The notes beneath the pieces are model-generated. The model had not been told where the DNA came from. It searched no databases and worked only from the letters and a program-made list of their open reading frames with translations. Position numbers and translations under genes: made by a program. Positions 33,215 to 43,526 of a stretch of DNA of 64,000 nt are shown here, one piece after another. The DNA lies in NCBI RefSeq assembly GCF_947172395.1, contig NC_069083.1:5364501-5428500 (forward strand), in the 5' to 3' direction. Source of the stretch: Bicyclus anynana. Taxonomy: Eukaryota > Arthropoda > Insecta > Lepidoptera > Nymphalidae. The number at the start of each line of letters is the position of its first letter. Positions within the stretch are counted from its first letter, which is position 1.

Positions 33215-33413
33215 AGCTCAGTTACACTCGCGCCTCGTACATCGTCTCGTACCTCGACGCGTCCTCGCCTCGCATGCCTGATACCTCATACACTCTCGCT
33301 CTAACCGCAAGCGCCGCGAGTGTCGAGACGAACTACGAGCGCACTGTTTACACACTCGCCCCGTACTTCGGCTCGCGGCTCGTCTCGCCGCTCGCGCGAG
33401 AGTGTAAATGAGG
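33215..33413. mobile_element. GC-rich MITE-like element
   Basis: The ends 'ctcagttacactcgcgcctc' and, inverted from the right, 'ctcatttacactctcgcgcg' form imperfect inverted repeats. The interior is packed with 'ctcg' and 'cgcg' motifs. About 200 bp with no coding content; frames through it are low-complexity. Confidence 0.55.
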
Positions 33414-33699
33414 TAGGTTAATGTCCTACGATAGCGCTGCGCCCTCGTCTTGCATTGAACTCTACCGCAAATCACCAGTGTGATAAGAGCCTTACACTTA
33501 TGTGTTGATGAGGAATTGTGTGACCCACCACGCACCTCCGATGCGGGTTTACGGGCTTAGAGATGAAGAGAATGTTAAATTCTTTATCACTAACGATAAT
33601 GACCGAGAACGACGACTTAACATGCTCTCCGACTCCAAGACACGGAGCCACCGCAGGAGTGTAACATGTGTACTTCTCAATTTCGGCTGAAAAATAGTT
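33414..33699. other. Unassigned DNA
   Basis: A 62-codon frame here has no recognisable domain and is not called a gene. Confidence 0.35.
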
Positions 33700-33853
33700 T
33701 ATAACTATTAATTAATCAACAGTAAAAAAAAACATCCGGTTAGTAACAACTTTTGATACACTACCCTCCTCCCAACTCGTATCAATATTGAGGTTATTAA
33801 AAGTTGTCATTAACCAGCTGTTTTTTTTACTGTTGCTTAATTAACAGTTATAC
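33700..33853. mobile_element. Foldback MITE with about 57-bp arms
   Basis: The left arm 'ataact.ttaattaa.caaca' then 'gtaaaaaaa' and 'gg.tagt.acaacttttga' is mirrored at the right end ('gtcattaacc', 'ttttactgttg', 'ttaattaacagttat'). The unit is 154 bp with a short pyrimidine-rich loop. Confidence 0.75.
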
Positions 33854-34048
33854 AATGTAACGGCCACAATGTTATACAAATTGCGTGGTACATTATCTCG
33901 TTCCGACGCTCCGAAATTTCCTGGTAAATCAGTTAGCTACCAGAATCAAATTTTTTCGTAAATAAAAAAGTTGATCGTCTCGTCGAGATGAAGCTACTCA
34001 CGCAAAATTAACTTTTTAGGTGTAAAAATGTTCTTCGGATCCCTGACT

Positions 34049-34203
34049 AGATGTTCACAATAAAGAATTTTTATTTTTGTGTCAAATAAACAAGTAGGTA
34101 TCTCACTAAGAATGGAAGTTGTGAAGGCAAAATTGTGTCTACAGATAAAAAGTAATGTCACCCTTTTTAATACCACTGTACCTACAATTAAAATAATTCA
34201 CAT
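34049..34203 (+). repeat. Dispersed repeat M, copy 2
   Basis: It matches 32284-32433 with an 11-base insertion near 34170. Confidence 0.75.
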
Positions 34204-34355
34204 CAAAGTGTATCTACAATTTATCTGATTGCGTTGTACTCGCAACTACATGAATATACTAGACCGTGTTATATGTGTACTAAGCTGATATACATATATG
34301 TATATATTAATATGTATTATGTATCTATGTGCTGTAAACAAGTTGGAGTTTGGAA

Positions 34356-34505
34356 ATAATATGAATGAATGAATGAAATGAATGAAAATATACTTTATTG
34401 TACACCACACAGAAACATACGATACAGAAAAATAATGGAAAGAAAGAAAAATGCACAATAGGCGGCCTTATCGCTAAAAAGCGATCTCTTCCAGGCAACC
34501 TAACG
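34356..34505 (-). repeat. LINE 3' end with (CATT)n tail
   Basis: Read on the minus strand it runs 'ggttgcctggaagagatcgc', then 'agcgataaggccgcctattg', then an A/T-rich stretch and 'aataaagtatattttcatt', ending in repeated 'cattcatt' at 34356-34385. I recognise this as a common lepidopteran non-LTR 3' UTR; the clade is uncertain. Confidence 0.7.
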
Positions 34506-35093
34506 AAGAAACTAATAATAAAAATTATAAAGATATAGGCTAGGGTGTACAGAAGTAATATATAAAAGAAAATAACGCATAAAAAAGAAAATAGTTAAAT
34601 ACTTATGTAACAAAATACTAAGAAATATCAACATATATAATATACAATACGATACATATACCATATAATACATATTGTATATTTACAATATTTATACATA
34701 CGTATACCAGTATATATATAAATATAGATATATAAATAATAAATATACATCTATACACATAATATATAACTACATTTATCAACGGTTAGACCTATTTTTG
34801 TTTTATGAAAATAATGTTTGATTCGAATACAAATATTGGAAAACGAAAAATGCAAAACTACTTAAGTAATAAATATTAAGAAAAATACTAATTATATATT
34901 ATATAATATGGAACGACTTTCGATAACTTTCATTGTAAAGTGTAAACCATGGCATGAAATCACTTGAATAGATTTCATAAAGAAGTCGGTTAAAAACTAC
35001 TCTAGTATAGTTTTACGGTTACGGATTATGAGGTTAAAAAGGAACTGACAGTGACAGGTTGACAACAGTTCACAATTTTACTCTGTGTGCCTA
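34506..35093. other. Very AT-rich DNA with (TA)-type low complexity
   Basis: Many 'atatata' and 'tatacata' runs (34610-34780). Part of 34960-35080 resembles 38390-38450 ('gaggttaaaaaggaactgac'). Confidence 0.5.
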
Positions 35094-35324
35094 GTGAATA
35101 CTAAGTACTGGTTTCAGAGGGCCTAGTGGCAGTTTGATACTTTTACCCTTTACCGTTACTATCTCGTTGACGTAAACGCAAATTTATATATAATTGAAAC
35201 AGTTGTGCAGTAGTGCCACTAGATGGCGCTGTTTCAATTCCTTAGAAATTCGCGTTTACGTTAACGCGATAGTAACAGTACCAAACTGCCACTAGGCCCT
35301 CTGAAACCAGTACTTAGTATTCAC
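35094..35324. mobile_element. MITE family F, copy 2, with perfect 43-bp inverted ends
   Basis: Arms 35094-35136 and 35282-35324 are exact reverse complements. They comprise the family terminus 'gggcctagtggcagtttg' plus 25-26 bases ('gtgaatactaagtactggtt' onward) not seen at the other copies. The centre holds a second inverted pair ('aattgaaacag' / 'ctgtttcaatt'). Confidence 0.8.
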
Positions 35325-35533
35325 ATATACTGAAACTGACCATTTGATTATCTCGTGAACGCGAATGAAGTCGCGGCTCTGACCCTAACTAATAGCTAAT
35401 AATTAGAGATGTGTCCCTCATTGATAAAGCTAATTAGCTAAGCTAATCATTGTCATATTGAACTGTTACAAGCGTTTACACGTTGAAACAGTTGTCAAAA
35501 ATACTCAGAAACTTCAAACTACTGAACCGATTT

Positions 35534-35863
35534 GACGGCCTCCGTGGCGCAGTGGTATGCGCGGTGGATTTACAAAACGGAGGTCCTGGGTTCGATCCCC
35601 GGCTGGGCAGATTGAGATTTTCTTAATTGGTCCAGGTCTGACTGGTGAGAGGCTTCGGTCGTGGCTAGTAACCACCCTACCGGCAAAGACAGTAGCGTCA
35701 AGCGACTTAGCGTTCCGGTACGATGCCGTGTAGAAACCGAAAGGGGTGTGGATTTCATCCTCCTCCTAACAAGTTAGCCCGCTTCCATCTTAGACTGCAT
35801 CATCACTTACCATCAGGTGAGATTGTAGTCAAGAGCTAACTTGTAATGAATAAAAAAAAAAAA
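35534..35863 (+). mobile_element. SINE family 1 (near consensus)
   Basis: Intact A-box ('gtggcgcagtggtatgcgcg') and B-box ('ggttcgatccc') regions, full body and a 12-base A tail. The left flank 'aaccgatt' recurs right after the tail. The paralogous site at 37255-37270 is empty. Confidence 0.9.
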
Positions 35864-36047
35864 CCGATTACTCGACAAATGTTGGGTTACGTCGTTTTGT
35901 ATAACGACAAACGATAGCGCGGCTGAGTAGATGAGTAGTATGCAGCGCCATCTAGTTTGCAATAAAGGTAATATAAAACTTGGAAATAATTAATTATTAT
36001 TGTTTTAATATAACCGGGAAGTGTTAGATAATTCTCAGATAGGGTTA

Positions 36048-36379
36048 TTTTTTTTTTTTTTATTCTTTACAAGTTAGCCCTTGACTACAATCTCACCTGA
36101 TGGTAAGTGATGATGCAGTCAAAGATGGAAGCGTGCTAACTTGTTAGGAGGAGGATGAAAATCCACACCCCTTTCGGTTTCTACACGGCATCGTACCGGA
36201 ACGCTAAATCGCTTGGCGGTACGTCTTTGCCGGTAGGGTGGTAACTAGCCACGGCCGAAGCCTCCCACCAGCCAGACCTGGACAAATTAAGAAAATCTCA
36301 ATCTGCCCAGCCGGGGATCGAACCCAGGACCTCCGTTTTGTAAATCCACCGCGCATACCACTGCGCCACGGAGGCCGTC
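36048..36379 (-). mobile_element. SINE family 1 (near consensus), opposite orientation
   Basis: It has a T tract at 36048-36061 and the head 'gacggcctccgtggcgcagt' read on the minus strand, ending at 36379. The empty paralogous site is near 37400 ('tagggttattaagaaatt'). Confidence 0.9.
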
Positions 36380-36460
36380 AAAAAAAATTATTAAGGGTTA
36401 TTAAGAAATTAGTTTTTCAATGTAACCAAAGGTTAATATTATGTTTCTTACAAACTTGTT

Positions 36461-37139
36461 CTTTCATAAAAACTTGTGAGAACCTCTAGACTTCTTTAAT
36501 CCGGCCCTATCGAAAATCCATTATTAACTAATAACTATAGACTACTTCCCTGCCAAATTTCATCTTTGTACGTCAAGCGGTTTTCGAGATTTCGTGAGAA
36601 TGACCTTTCGCATTTATTATTATGAAGACTAGCCGACGACCGAACATTATTTTCCCCGTTTTGGCCATATTTTTGATTTTTTTTTTTTTTTCCTGTCTGA
36701 GTAGGTGCCGATAGCTCCCTGCGGAACCACTCGGTGCTTTGCTCCTATTGGTCGTAGCGTGATGTTATGTAGCTTATAGCCTTCCTCGTTAAACGGGCTT
36801 TTCAACACAAAAGAATTTTTCAATTTTAAACATTAGTTCGTCAGTAGGTAAGGCAGAAGTCCGAAATTGTTTATAATGGGCGAGCAAACGTTGTATGATG
36901 ACGTCACTGCGTTAAACGCGAGCTGATCACCACGCGCTCACTTTAAAATTCTATGACTATAACTCGGGAATTAATTAACGTATCGAAATAATTCTTACAC
37001 GAGTATTTTTTGTTTTCAAGTTTTCGACGGAGAATACAGAAAGCTAACATTTGAAAATAGTTTACATTATTCATTGAACAATGCATTTCACAGGTCAGGG
37101 TTACTGACTATTTGACCTGTGCACTGCACTGTGCGTGTG
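36461..37139. other. Unassigned DNA with a type A repeat scrap
   Basis: Positions 36768-36825 ('gcttatagccttcctcgtta', 'aagaatttttcaa') are a LINE-like type A fragment. The rest was not recognised. Confidence 0.4.
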
Positions 37140-37460
37140 CATCTGTGGTAACTATTAGCTAATAATAGCTATTAGTTAAGCCATATCTGAATTCTGAACT
37201 GTTTCGAGCGTTTAAACGCTGAAACAGTTGTACAAAAATACTCAAAAACTACTGAACCGATTTAATGTCTACAATGTTGGGTTACGTCTTATGTTTTGTA
37301 TAACGACAAACGATAGCGCGGCTGAGTAATGTGCAGCGCCATCTAGTTTGCAATAAAGTTAACGTAAAACTTGTATGTACCTTAATTTGTTGGATGTTGT
37401 AGGGTTATTAAGAAATTAGTTTTTTGTGTTAGACTAAGGTTATTATAATGTTGTTAGTTT
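37140..37460 (+). repeat. Duplicated segment, SINE-free copy
   Basis: See 35390-36460. It keeps both pre-insertion sites intact. Confidence 0.75.
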
Positions 37461-37861
37461 TTTGGTTACCGGATGGTTACTGGCAGAATTAATAAATCAG
37501 TCAGAGGCTTTGGTTAATAATCTTTTTAGCTACTAGAAAGTTGTAATTTAGCATGAGTAAACATTAAAAATGTCGGCACAGTCGTGAAATAAAATCTTCA
37601 AAAATATTTTTTTACAGTACCTACAGGTAAAAAGGGGGTATTTTTAATTTTTTTTTATCTCATAGGGTGAGGTATCGTTAAAAAATATTGTGGGCCTGGA
37701 AATAAATATTAACGTTTTAAGTGCAAGTTTATGTTAAGGTCAAATGTCCCCCCCTCCCCCCCTCTACCAGCTAAATGGTTATATATGGATAATTGGATAC
37801 GTGAAAAAAATCACGGAAGTAGGTTATAGGTATAATGAAATGCAAAGAAAACTTAACTGCT
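37461..37861. other. Unassigned DNA with C tracts
   Basis: 'cccccc' and 'ccccccc' tracts lie at 37748-37762. Nothing else was recognised. Confidence 0.4.
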
Positions 37862-37873
37862 AAGTAGCAATTG

Positions 37874-38181
37874 AGCCGTGATAGCCCAGTGGATATGGCC
37901 ACTGCCTCCGATTCCGGAGGGTGTGGGTTCGAATCCAGTCCGGGGTATGCACCTCCAACTTTTCAGTTGTGTGCATTTTAAGTAATTAAATATCACGTGT
38001 CTCAATCGGTGAAGGAAAACATCGTGAGGAAACCTGCACACCAGATAATTTCTTAATTCTCTGCGTGTGTGAAGTCTGCTAATCCGCATTGGGCCAGCGT
38101 GGTGGACTATTGGCCTAACCCCTCTCATTCTGAGAGGAGACTCGAGCTCAGCAGTGAGCCGAATATGGGTTGATGACGACG
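37874..38181 (+). mobile_element. SINE family 2, full length with 12-bp target duplication
   Basis: It has the tRNA-like head 'agccgtgatagcccagtgga', the B box 'ggttcgaatcc', a complete body and a (gat/gac)n tail. The flanks are 'aagtagcaattg' at 37862-37873 and 38182-38193, identical. Confidence 0.92.
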
Positions 38182-38193
38182 AAGTAGCAATTG

Positions 38194-38869
38194 CTATTAA
38201 AACAAAGAGTTATTGTCGACCAACTTAAAATTTAATTGAAACTCGAAAATTGCATACTAATTTTGTTGTTTATCAAATAGAAAAAGTTGTTAACTTGTTA
38301 GTAAGATAACTGAGAGTCTGTTAAATAGACCCTAGAGAAAAAAAATCGGTTAATAATTCCCAAGTCCAAAGTATAATTTGTAGTGGGAACATGGGGTTAA
38401 AAAGGAACTGAGACACAATGACAAACTGACAGTTTACAACTTTACACTAATAATGGATGAAATGATGGCAGTTTTTTTTAAACTCGAATTAAGAGCATCT
38501 TTCTTTTTTTGAAGTCGGTTAAAAAGCGTGTATACGATATTACCTTTACCACGAGCATTTTCATTAGCGAAATCCTATGCGCAAAATATGGGTGTTCGTA
38601 AATCTAACGCAATACATATTAGTGGTTTATAACAAACGCGGCCCATGGGCTCACAAGGGTTTAATTAACGCTCTTTGTGGCTCTAGTGCTTTGTTGCTGC
38701 TCTATACATAATACAATATCGCACTTTATTAATCCGTAGCGTTTACTAATGACTTTATTAATCTACTTTCAGACTTCTTTCAGATAGTTTATGTATTACA
38801 AACTAGGTATTATTTGGAAATATCTACTTGAGAGTGAGAGTAAAGTTTTACTTAAATTTTTTATTTTTA
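38194..38869. other. AT-rich DNA, nothing assigned
   Basis: It includes a 'gaagtcggttaaaaa' tip at 38510 shared with other positions. No gene was recognised. Confidence 0.4.
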
Positions 38870-38899
38870 TTTTTTGTAATTATGTCTGTCTCTCTGTCT

Positions 38900-39064
38900 G
38901 TTTGTCCGCGCTAATCTGGGACGGTTGTACTGATTTTAATGGGGCTTACACTGGATGATAGAGGAGGTAATTGAGCAACTTAAATGATTTTTATCCCGAA
39001 AAAATGCATAGATTTCGCGGGATTTGTAAAAAAATGATTTTCACGCAAAGTCGCTGGAGTCCGT
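38900..39064 (-). repeat. LINE-like 3' repeat, type B (degraded)
   Basis: On the minus strand it starts near 'agcgactttgcgtgaaaatc' and contains 'caaatcccgcgaaatctatg'. It is well diverged. Confidence 0.5.
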
Positions 39065-39094
39065 TCTCAGTATTAAGTTTAGTTACACATGACG

Positions 39095-39485
39095 ACTCTT
39101 GTACCCCGTATCATTAAAATAAAAAAATTTAAGGATTTTATTAAAATTTATTAAAGTGAATAAATCTATCTAAATAAAAAGAAATAAATAAAACAAAAAC
39201 CCAAGTTTTTGAGTTATATCAAGATGGCGCCCTTATAGCAACTATAACATGACAATTGACAGCAAACGTCAAATCGATTACTGCATTGAAAACGTCATCT
39301 ATCCGCCATTATTACCCTTATTAGTGTTGCATTTCTTTGGGAGATAATGAATATTATTTTGAAAGAAATAAAGTAAATTAGTAGATTTGTATAATCAAAA
39401 AAAGTTTAAGAAAATATCTTCTTTTATTTCCGCCAGGGTACAATGACTGATCCTGGGCTCCATACAATTTTGGACCATCTCCTTT
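39095..39485. mobile_element. MITE family E, copy 2 (5' end truncated)
   Basis: It runs from 'cttgtaccccgtatcatt' to 'ttttggaccatctccttt' and matches copies at 22375 and 57263. The first 20 or so bases, including the left inverted repeat, are missing. Confidence 0.75.
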
Positions 39486-40347
39486 TTGATCATAGTGTAA
39501 AAACATAAATACGCAAGATGGCATATGAAGCTTTGCATGTGCGACAGAGCAATTTATCAGCACGCCATTGAATTTTGCTAATAAATTCTCGCAGGAACTT
39601 TCACGTGTAAGCATATTTTTTTTTCTGTTTCAAAAAGGAGAACTTTATTCATTTACAGGTATATTAAGCTAAAAAACAATTTAATGTATTAGATAAATGA
39701 GTTTGTAGTTTAACCTTATTTACTCAAAACTAACTAAATTATTACAAAAACTTCCAAGATATAGGTAATTGAATATTATTGTCATGCAATCTTTGAAGAA
39801 TGAAGCAGTAGTTATTTATATTTTCTGGTATACGAGTAGGAATATCTAGATGTATGTAGAAAGTTTGTGTGTATATTTATTTCTCCTTTGCGCTACGGCT
39901 ACTGAAGCAATTTGGAATGAAAATAGATAGTATATCATATATCTTACTATGTGAAATCTAAAAATTAAAAAATAAATTTAACCTACTTCAAAAACATAAA
40001 ACATACTGACTAAGTTTGAAGGCCTCCTTTTTTGAAGTCGGTTGGAAACCAGTAAGTATTTTAGCTCGCAAACCCCGTAAGCCGTATTATGTGCATGTGA
40101 TAGACTGGCTCCTGATAACTTTGATCTAGCTTAATTGCTTTTAAGTATATTGAGCTGGAATTTCGGTAAATTCAATTAAGCAAGTAAAAGACAAATCAAA
40201 TTAGGTTGTATGAAGTGAGATTTTACGTGTGTCAATTATGATGATCTTTTTGTCAAGTTTGTTGATTTTGCGACCTTAGTTTATTTAGGTACATTTGGTG
40301 AAAGTTTTTCAAAAGTTCGGAAATAGGCGTCTGTCTTTATTTTCCAC
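39486..40347. other. AT-rich DNA, nothing recognised
   Basis: It includes a 'tttttgaagtcggttggaaac' tip at about 40027. No gene was recognised. Confidence 0.4.
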
Positions 40348-40830
40348 TAGCGGACACCCGCGACTGCGTCGTCCGCGTTGAAATCGATATTAACTTTCAA
40401 GCCCTATTTCACCCCCTTCTTATTTTATTTTCGTAATAAAAAGTATCCAATAACCTTTTCCGTATTATGGTCTTAAACCGTGCCAAGTTTCATTTGAATT
40501 CATTTAATAGTTTCAGCGTGATGCCCGAACAACAAAAAAACACGGACAGACAGACAAAAAATCGTAGAAAAAAAATTTTTTAGCTTCAGTATCGATTATA
40601 TAATGCCCCCCCAACAAACATTTTCAAAATATCTTCAGTGTACAGGATGTATAAAATGTACAGAATTCGTATTATAAGTATAGGTTCTAGATGGCGCTGG
40701 CGTCCGTTATGGTCCACGGTAACGTTTGGTGTTACAAATGGTATAAGTAAAATCTCAAATTGCGTATAAATGCACAGAATTTGACCAGTTTTATTATAAG
40801 TATCGATATAGATTATAGATATAGATAATT
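40348..40830 (+). repeat. LINE-like 3' repeat, type C (best copy)
   Basis: It begins 'actagcggacacccgcgact'. It continues through 'accgtgccaagtttcatttg', 'cagcgtgatgcccgaacaac', repeated 'cagacagac', 'ttcagtatcgattatataatg' and 'gttacaaatggtataagtaa', ending at 'gaccagttttattataagta'. It is non-coding in all frames. Probably the 3' part of a LINE. Confidence 0.75.
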
Positions 40831-41032
40831 AAACTGTGTGTATTTACTTGTTTTATTAGCCATGAAACTATATTTAATTGTAAGATAATTTATGTTTTTA
40901 GTTTATTTTAAGAACATTCAAAATAGATGATATCAAGGGCCAGGGTGCCATCTTGAAATATCTCAATGATTTAGGATAAACTTCCTGTAATATTTTGTAT
41001 TCACAACGACGTAGTTTTTAAATAGTAGATTG

Positions 41033-41149
41033 TTATACAAGGGGCTAAAAAGACCCATTATATACGAGGTATTTTTAGGGCCCGAGACGTAAGGCGAGGG
41101 CCGCCTAAATAGAAACCGAGTTTATAATGGGTTTAGCCCCACGTGTTAC
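41033..41149. repeat. Imperfect hairpin 'ggggctaaa...tttagcccc'
   Basis: 'ggggctaaaaagacccattata' at 41041 is mirrored by 'tataatgggtttagcccc' at about 41130-41147, with a GC-richer loop ('cgagacgtaaggcgagggcc'). It may be the left end of an element whose right end is repeat J at 41835-41958. Confidence 0.55.
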
Positions 41150-41834
41150 ACTCTGCTTTTCACTACGATTGCGAGAAAATAAAATAGTTTAGTACAATAT
41201 TCAATGATTTATTTTAATTGAAAATTAAATGTACAAAGTCCACAATTTTGAATATTAAGGGAGATGCTTTTACCCAGTAACATAAATTCTGACTACTGTA
41301 AAGATGAATAATGAGTATGTGAGGTAAACGTGGGAGATAATAGTTTAAAAAACTCCTTTCGTAAGTGAATCCATTCGTTGTTGTTTTCTTCATTTATTAA
41401 ATTTTTCGTAGGTAAGTACCTATTTAAGTAAATGCGTCTCGACTTTTATGGTAACAGAATGAAAATTTCATCCATCTCACTAGATGAAGACAACAATAAC
41501 AATTATTGTTGAAAAATATGCATAATATATGTTACGGTCACAATGAATTTCGGAAAAAAATCAAGTGTGTATTATTCACGCTAATTGTTTTTTAAATTCT
41601 CGCTTTTTAATTTTATTTTTTTCACATGAGAAAAACACCATAAAGGATGTCCCATGTCTTCAAATCTCGCCCTATTCGCAACTCAAAAAAAAAAAAAAAA
41701 TGAATGCATTCCACAGACAAAAACGCGGCATTTCATTCCAATTTTAAGTTTTTTATTTATTTTTCAAAACAATCAGGGCCTTACCTATAATGATTCTATT
41801 TTCGAATAAAACCTCCTCAGTTTTATAGTAGGCT
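41150..41834. other. AT-rich DNA, possible interior of the repeat J element
   Basis: An A tract lies at 41686-41700. No gene was recognised. Confidence 0.35.
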
Positions 41835-41958
41835 AGTACTTGGCTAGTACTCGTAACAGACAAGATTTAAAAAAACAAAATTACTTTAGCCCCTAGAGGC
41901 TGAAATGCTTGTTTAGCCCCGCTGTGGAATGGTAATATGACAGTGTTTTTGAGCAAGA
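41835..41958 (+). repeat. Dispersed repeat J, copy 2
   Basis: Reverse complement of 1-127. See that entry. Confidence 0.7.
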
Positions 41959-42432
41959 GTAGTGAAAAATCCTTTTGCATTCACGTTACAATACATATAT
42001 TATCATGCATTCTATAGTTACATATAAGTACCTATGTTACATTTGGCTTTAGTACGAAATAGGAAACGTTCGTTAGTGTAAAATCGCCTCCATTCCGTTA
42101 TCAAGTGTGCAGTAATTACACCGGCCATACGTTAGCTCCCCGCTCAGATTGGAAACCATATCTCTATGTGATAGATATCGCCCTGATAACGTCGATGTAC
42201 TTAAACTACTTTTAGCTATCTACTGAAGCGTTAATAGTTCATTTCATTTAGTTGATTGCATCCCTGTCTATAAAAGTGCCTAAAGACAAAAGTTTCTGGA
42301 AAGTGCGTATTGTAATATATGAGATTTAGTCTTGACCATGTAAGAAGACTTACTCCGGTTGCGCCGCCATTGGTTGAAATTTGTCAATTTCTCTTCACGA
42401 GATAATGTCGTTAGTCGCATGTAAGCACTACT
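41959..42432. other. Unassigned DNA
   Basis: No motif or repeat was recognised. Confidence 0.35.
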
Positions 42433-42571
42433 AGGGCCTAGTGGCAGTTTGATACTGTGACGATCGCGTTAACGAAAACGCTATATGGAATTGAAACAGT
42501 TGTGCAGTAGTGCCACTAGATGGCGCTGTTTCAATTCCTTAGAAATTCGCGTTTACGTTAACGTTTACGCC
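42433..42571 (+). mobile_element. MITE family F, copy 3
   Basis: 'gggcctagtggcagtttgat' start, inner pair 'gaattgaaacag' / 'ctgtttcaattc', 3' side truncated after 'acgtttacg'. Confidence 0.7.
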
Positions 42572-43126
42572 ACAAAACCATTCTTTCATATTGTTATTAT
42601 TGTAGTAACTTATTTGTATGTATATCTTGTATTGTGTGCACAGAAAGAATAGACGTACACACAGGAAGGCAGGCACGTATACATCATGAAGTGCATAGAT
42701 AATTACACATGTAACCTAGTATGTTAGCACTATAGCAGTGGATATCCATTGGCTGATAATGATGACAAAGATGACCAAAAAACAGAGTCTTGATCTCAAA
42801 AGTTCGGATTTATATTGATTTTATCCAAATATACCTAAGTATAGATACGCAGATCAACAACGATTATTCACCTGCGGATTATGAAGAAAAAGTTGCTTAC
42901 GTGTTAATCCATGCGCGATCATCTTTCACAATTTCGTAATCCGATGAAAACGTGAGGAGGCAACAAATGTATTACTGACAAAATTTTACGTAGATATGTA
43001 TAAATATAGGTAGGTATAGGCAATTTGTTCGTTTATTTTTGTTCATTTAAAAAAATCTCAAAATCTCTGAACCCGTTCAGATGTTCTATGTAATTTGAGT
43101 GTGGTGAAACCATTTTAAATGCTGTT
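42572..43126. other. Unassigned DNA left of the BEL/Pao element
   Basis: Positions 42730-42772 resemble the terminal tip of an RTE LINE ('agcagtggatatccattggc', 'tgataatgatga'). The target duplication of the LTR element, 'ctgtt', is at 43122-43126. Confidence 0.4.
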
Positions 43127-43241
43127 TGTGGAGGATTTTGGAGAGTCCAAACCACAGGGATTGACGCGTAAATAAAACACGTGATTTCTTGATAAGTAGA
43201 GTTGCGTTCGCTTGTCGCTTCGAGAGAGAAATGCGTGATTA
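43127..43241 (-). repeat. 3' LTR of the BEL/Pao element, left piece
   Basis: 115 bp from 'tgtggaggattttggagagt' to 'aatgcgtgatta'. It is identical to 54271-54385. The LTR continues at 49124 on the other side of the jockey insertion. Confidence 0.93.
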
Positions 43242-43526
43242 CTAGCCATCCGTCTCACGCACCCGTAAGGGTGTGGAGGAGACAGTTCCGGGGTTGGACC
43301 CCTTTACTGTGGTTGCAGACGCCTGCCGTGAATACGGTCAGGGTCATTGGGAAGCCATTATAGGCTTATAGTGGGAACTCCAGGAATCACCTGGGCTGGG
43401 TTAGTCCCGCTTGTGGGAAGCCCGGCCCCGGTGGGTGTGGCTGGGCCACTGTGAAAAATGGTGGTCTGCGAGAGATGATAGAAGGTGCGAGATACCTTCT
43501 AGGAAATGCTTTAGCTAGAGGGGGGT
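43242..43526 (-). other. 3' UTR of the jockey-clade element
   Basis: A GC-richer non-coding tail between the ORF2 stop and the insertion junction. Near the end it holds small stems such as CACCC-TTAC-GGGTG (complement around 43259-43272) and 'ggggt'/'acccc' pairs. No poly(A) signal or tail precedes the target duplication. Confidence 0.75.

Larger units (their letters stand above)
35390..36460 (+). repeat. Duplicated segment, SINE-filled copy
   Basis: With its two SINEs removed, this segment matches 37140-37460: 'gttgaaacagttgt', 'actactgaaccgattt', 'tgttgggttacgtc', 'cgacaaacgatagcgcggct', 'gcagcgccatctagtttgca', 'gggttattaagaaattagtt'. The shorter copy lacks both SINEs. Confidence 0.75.
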
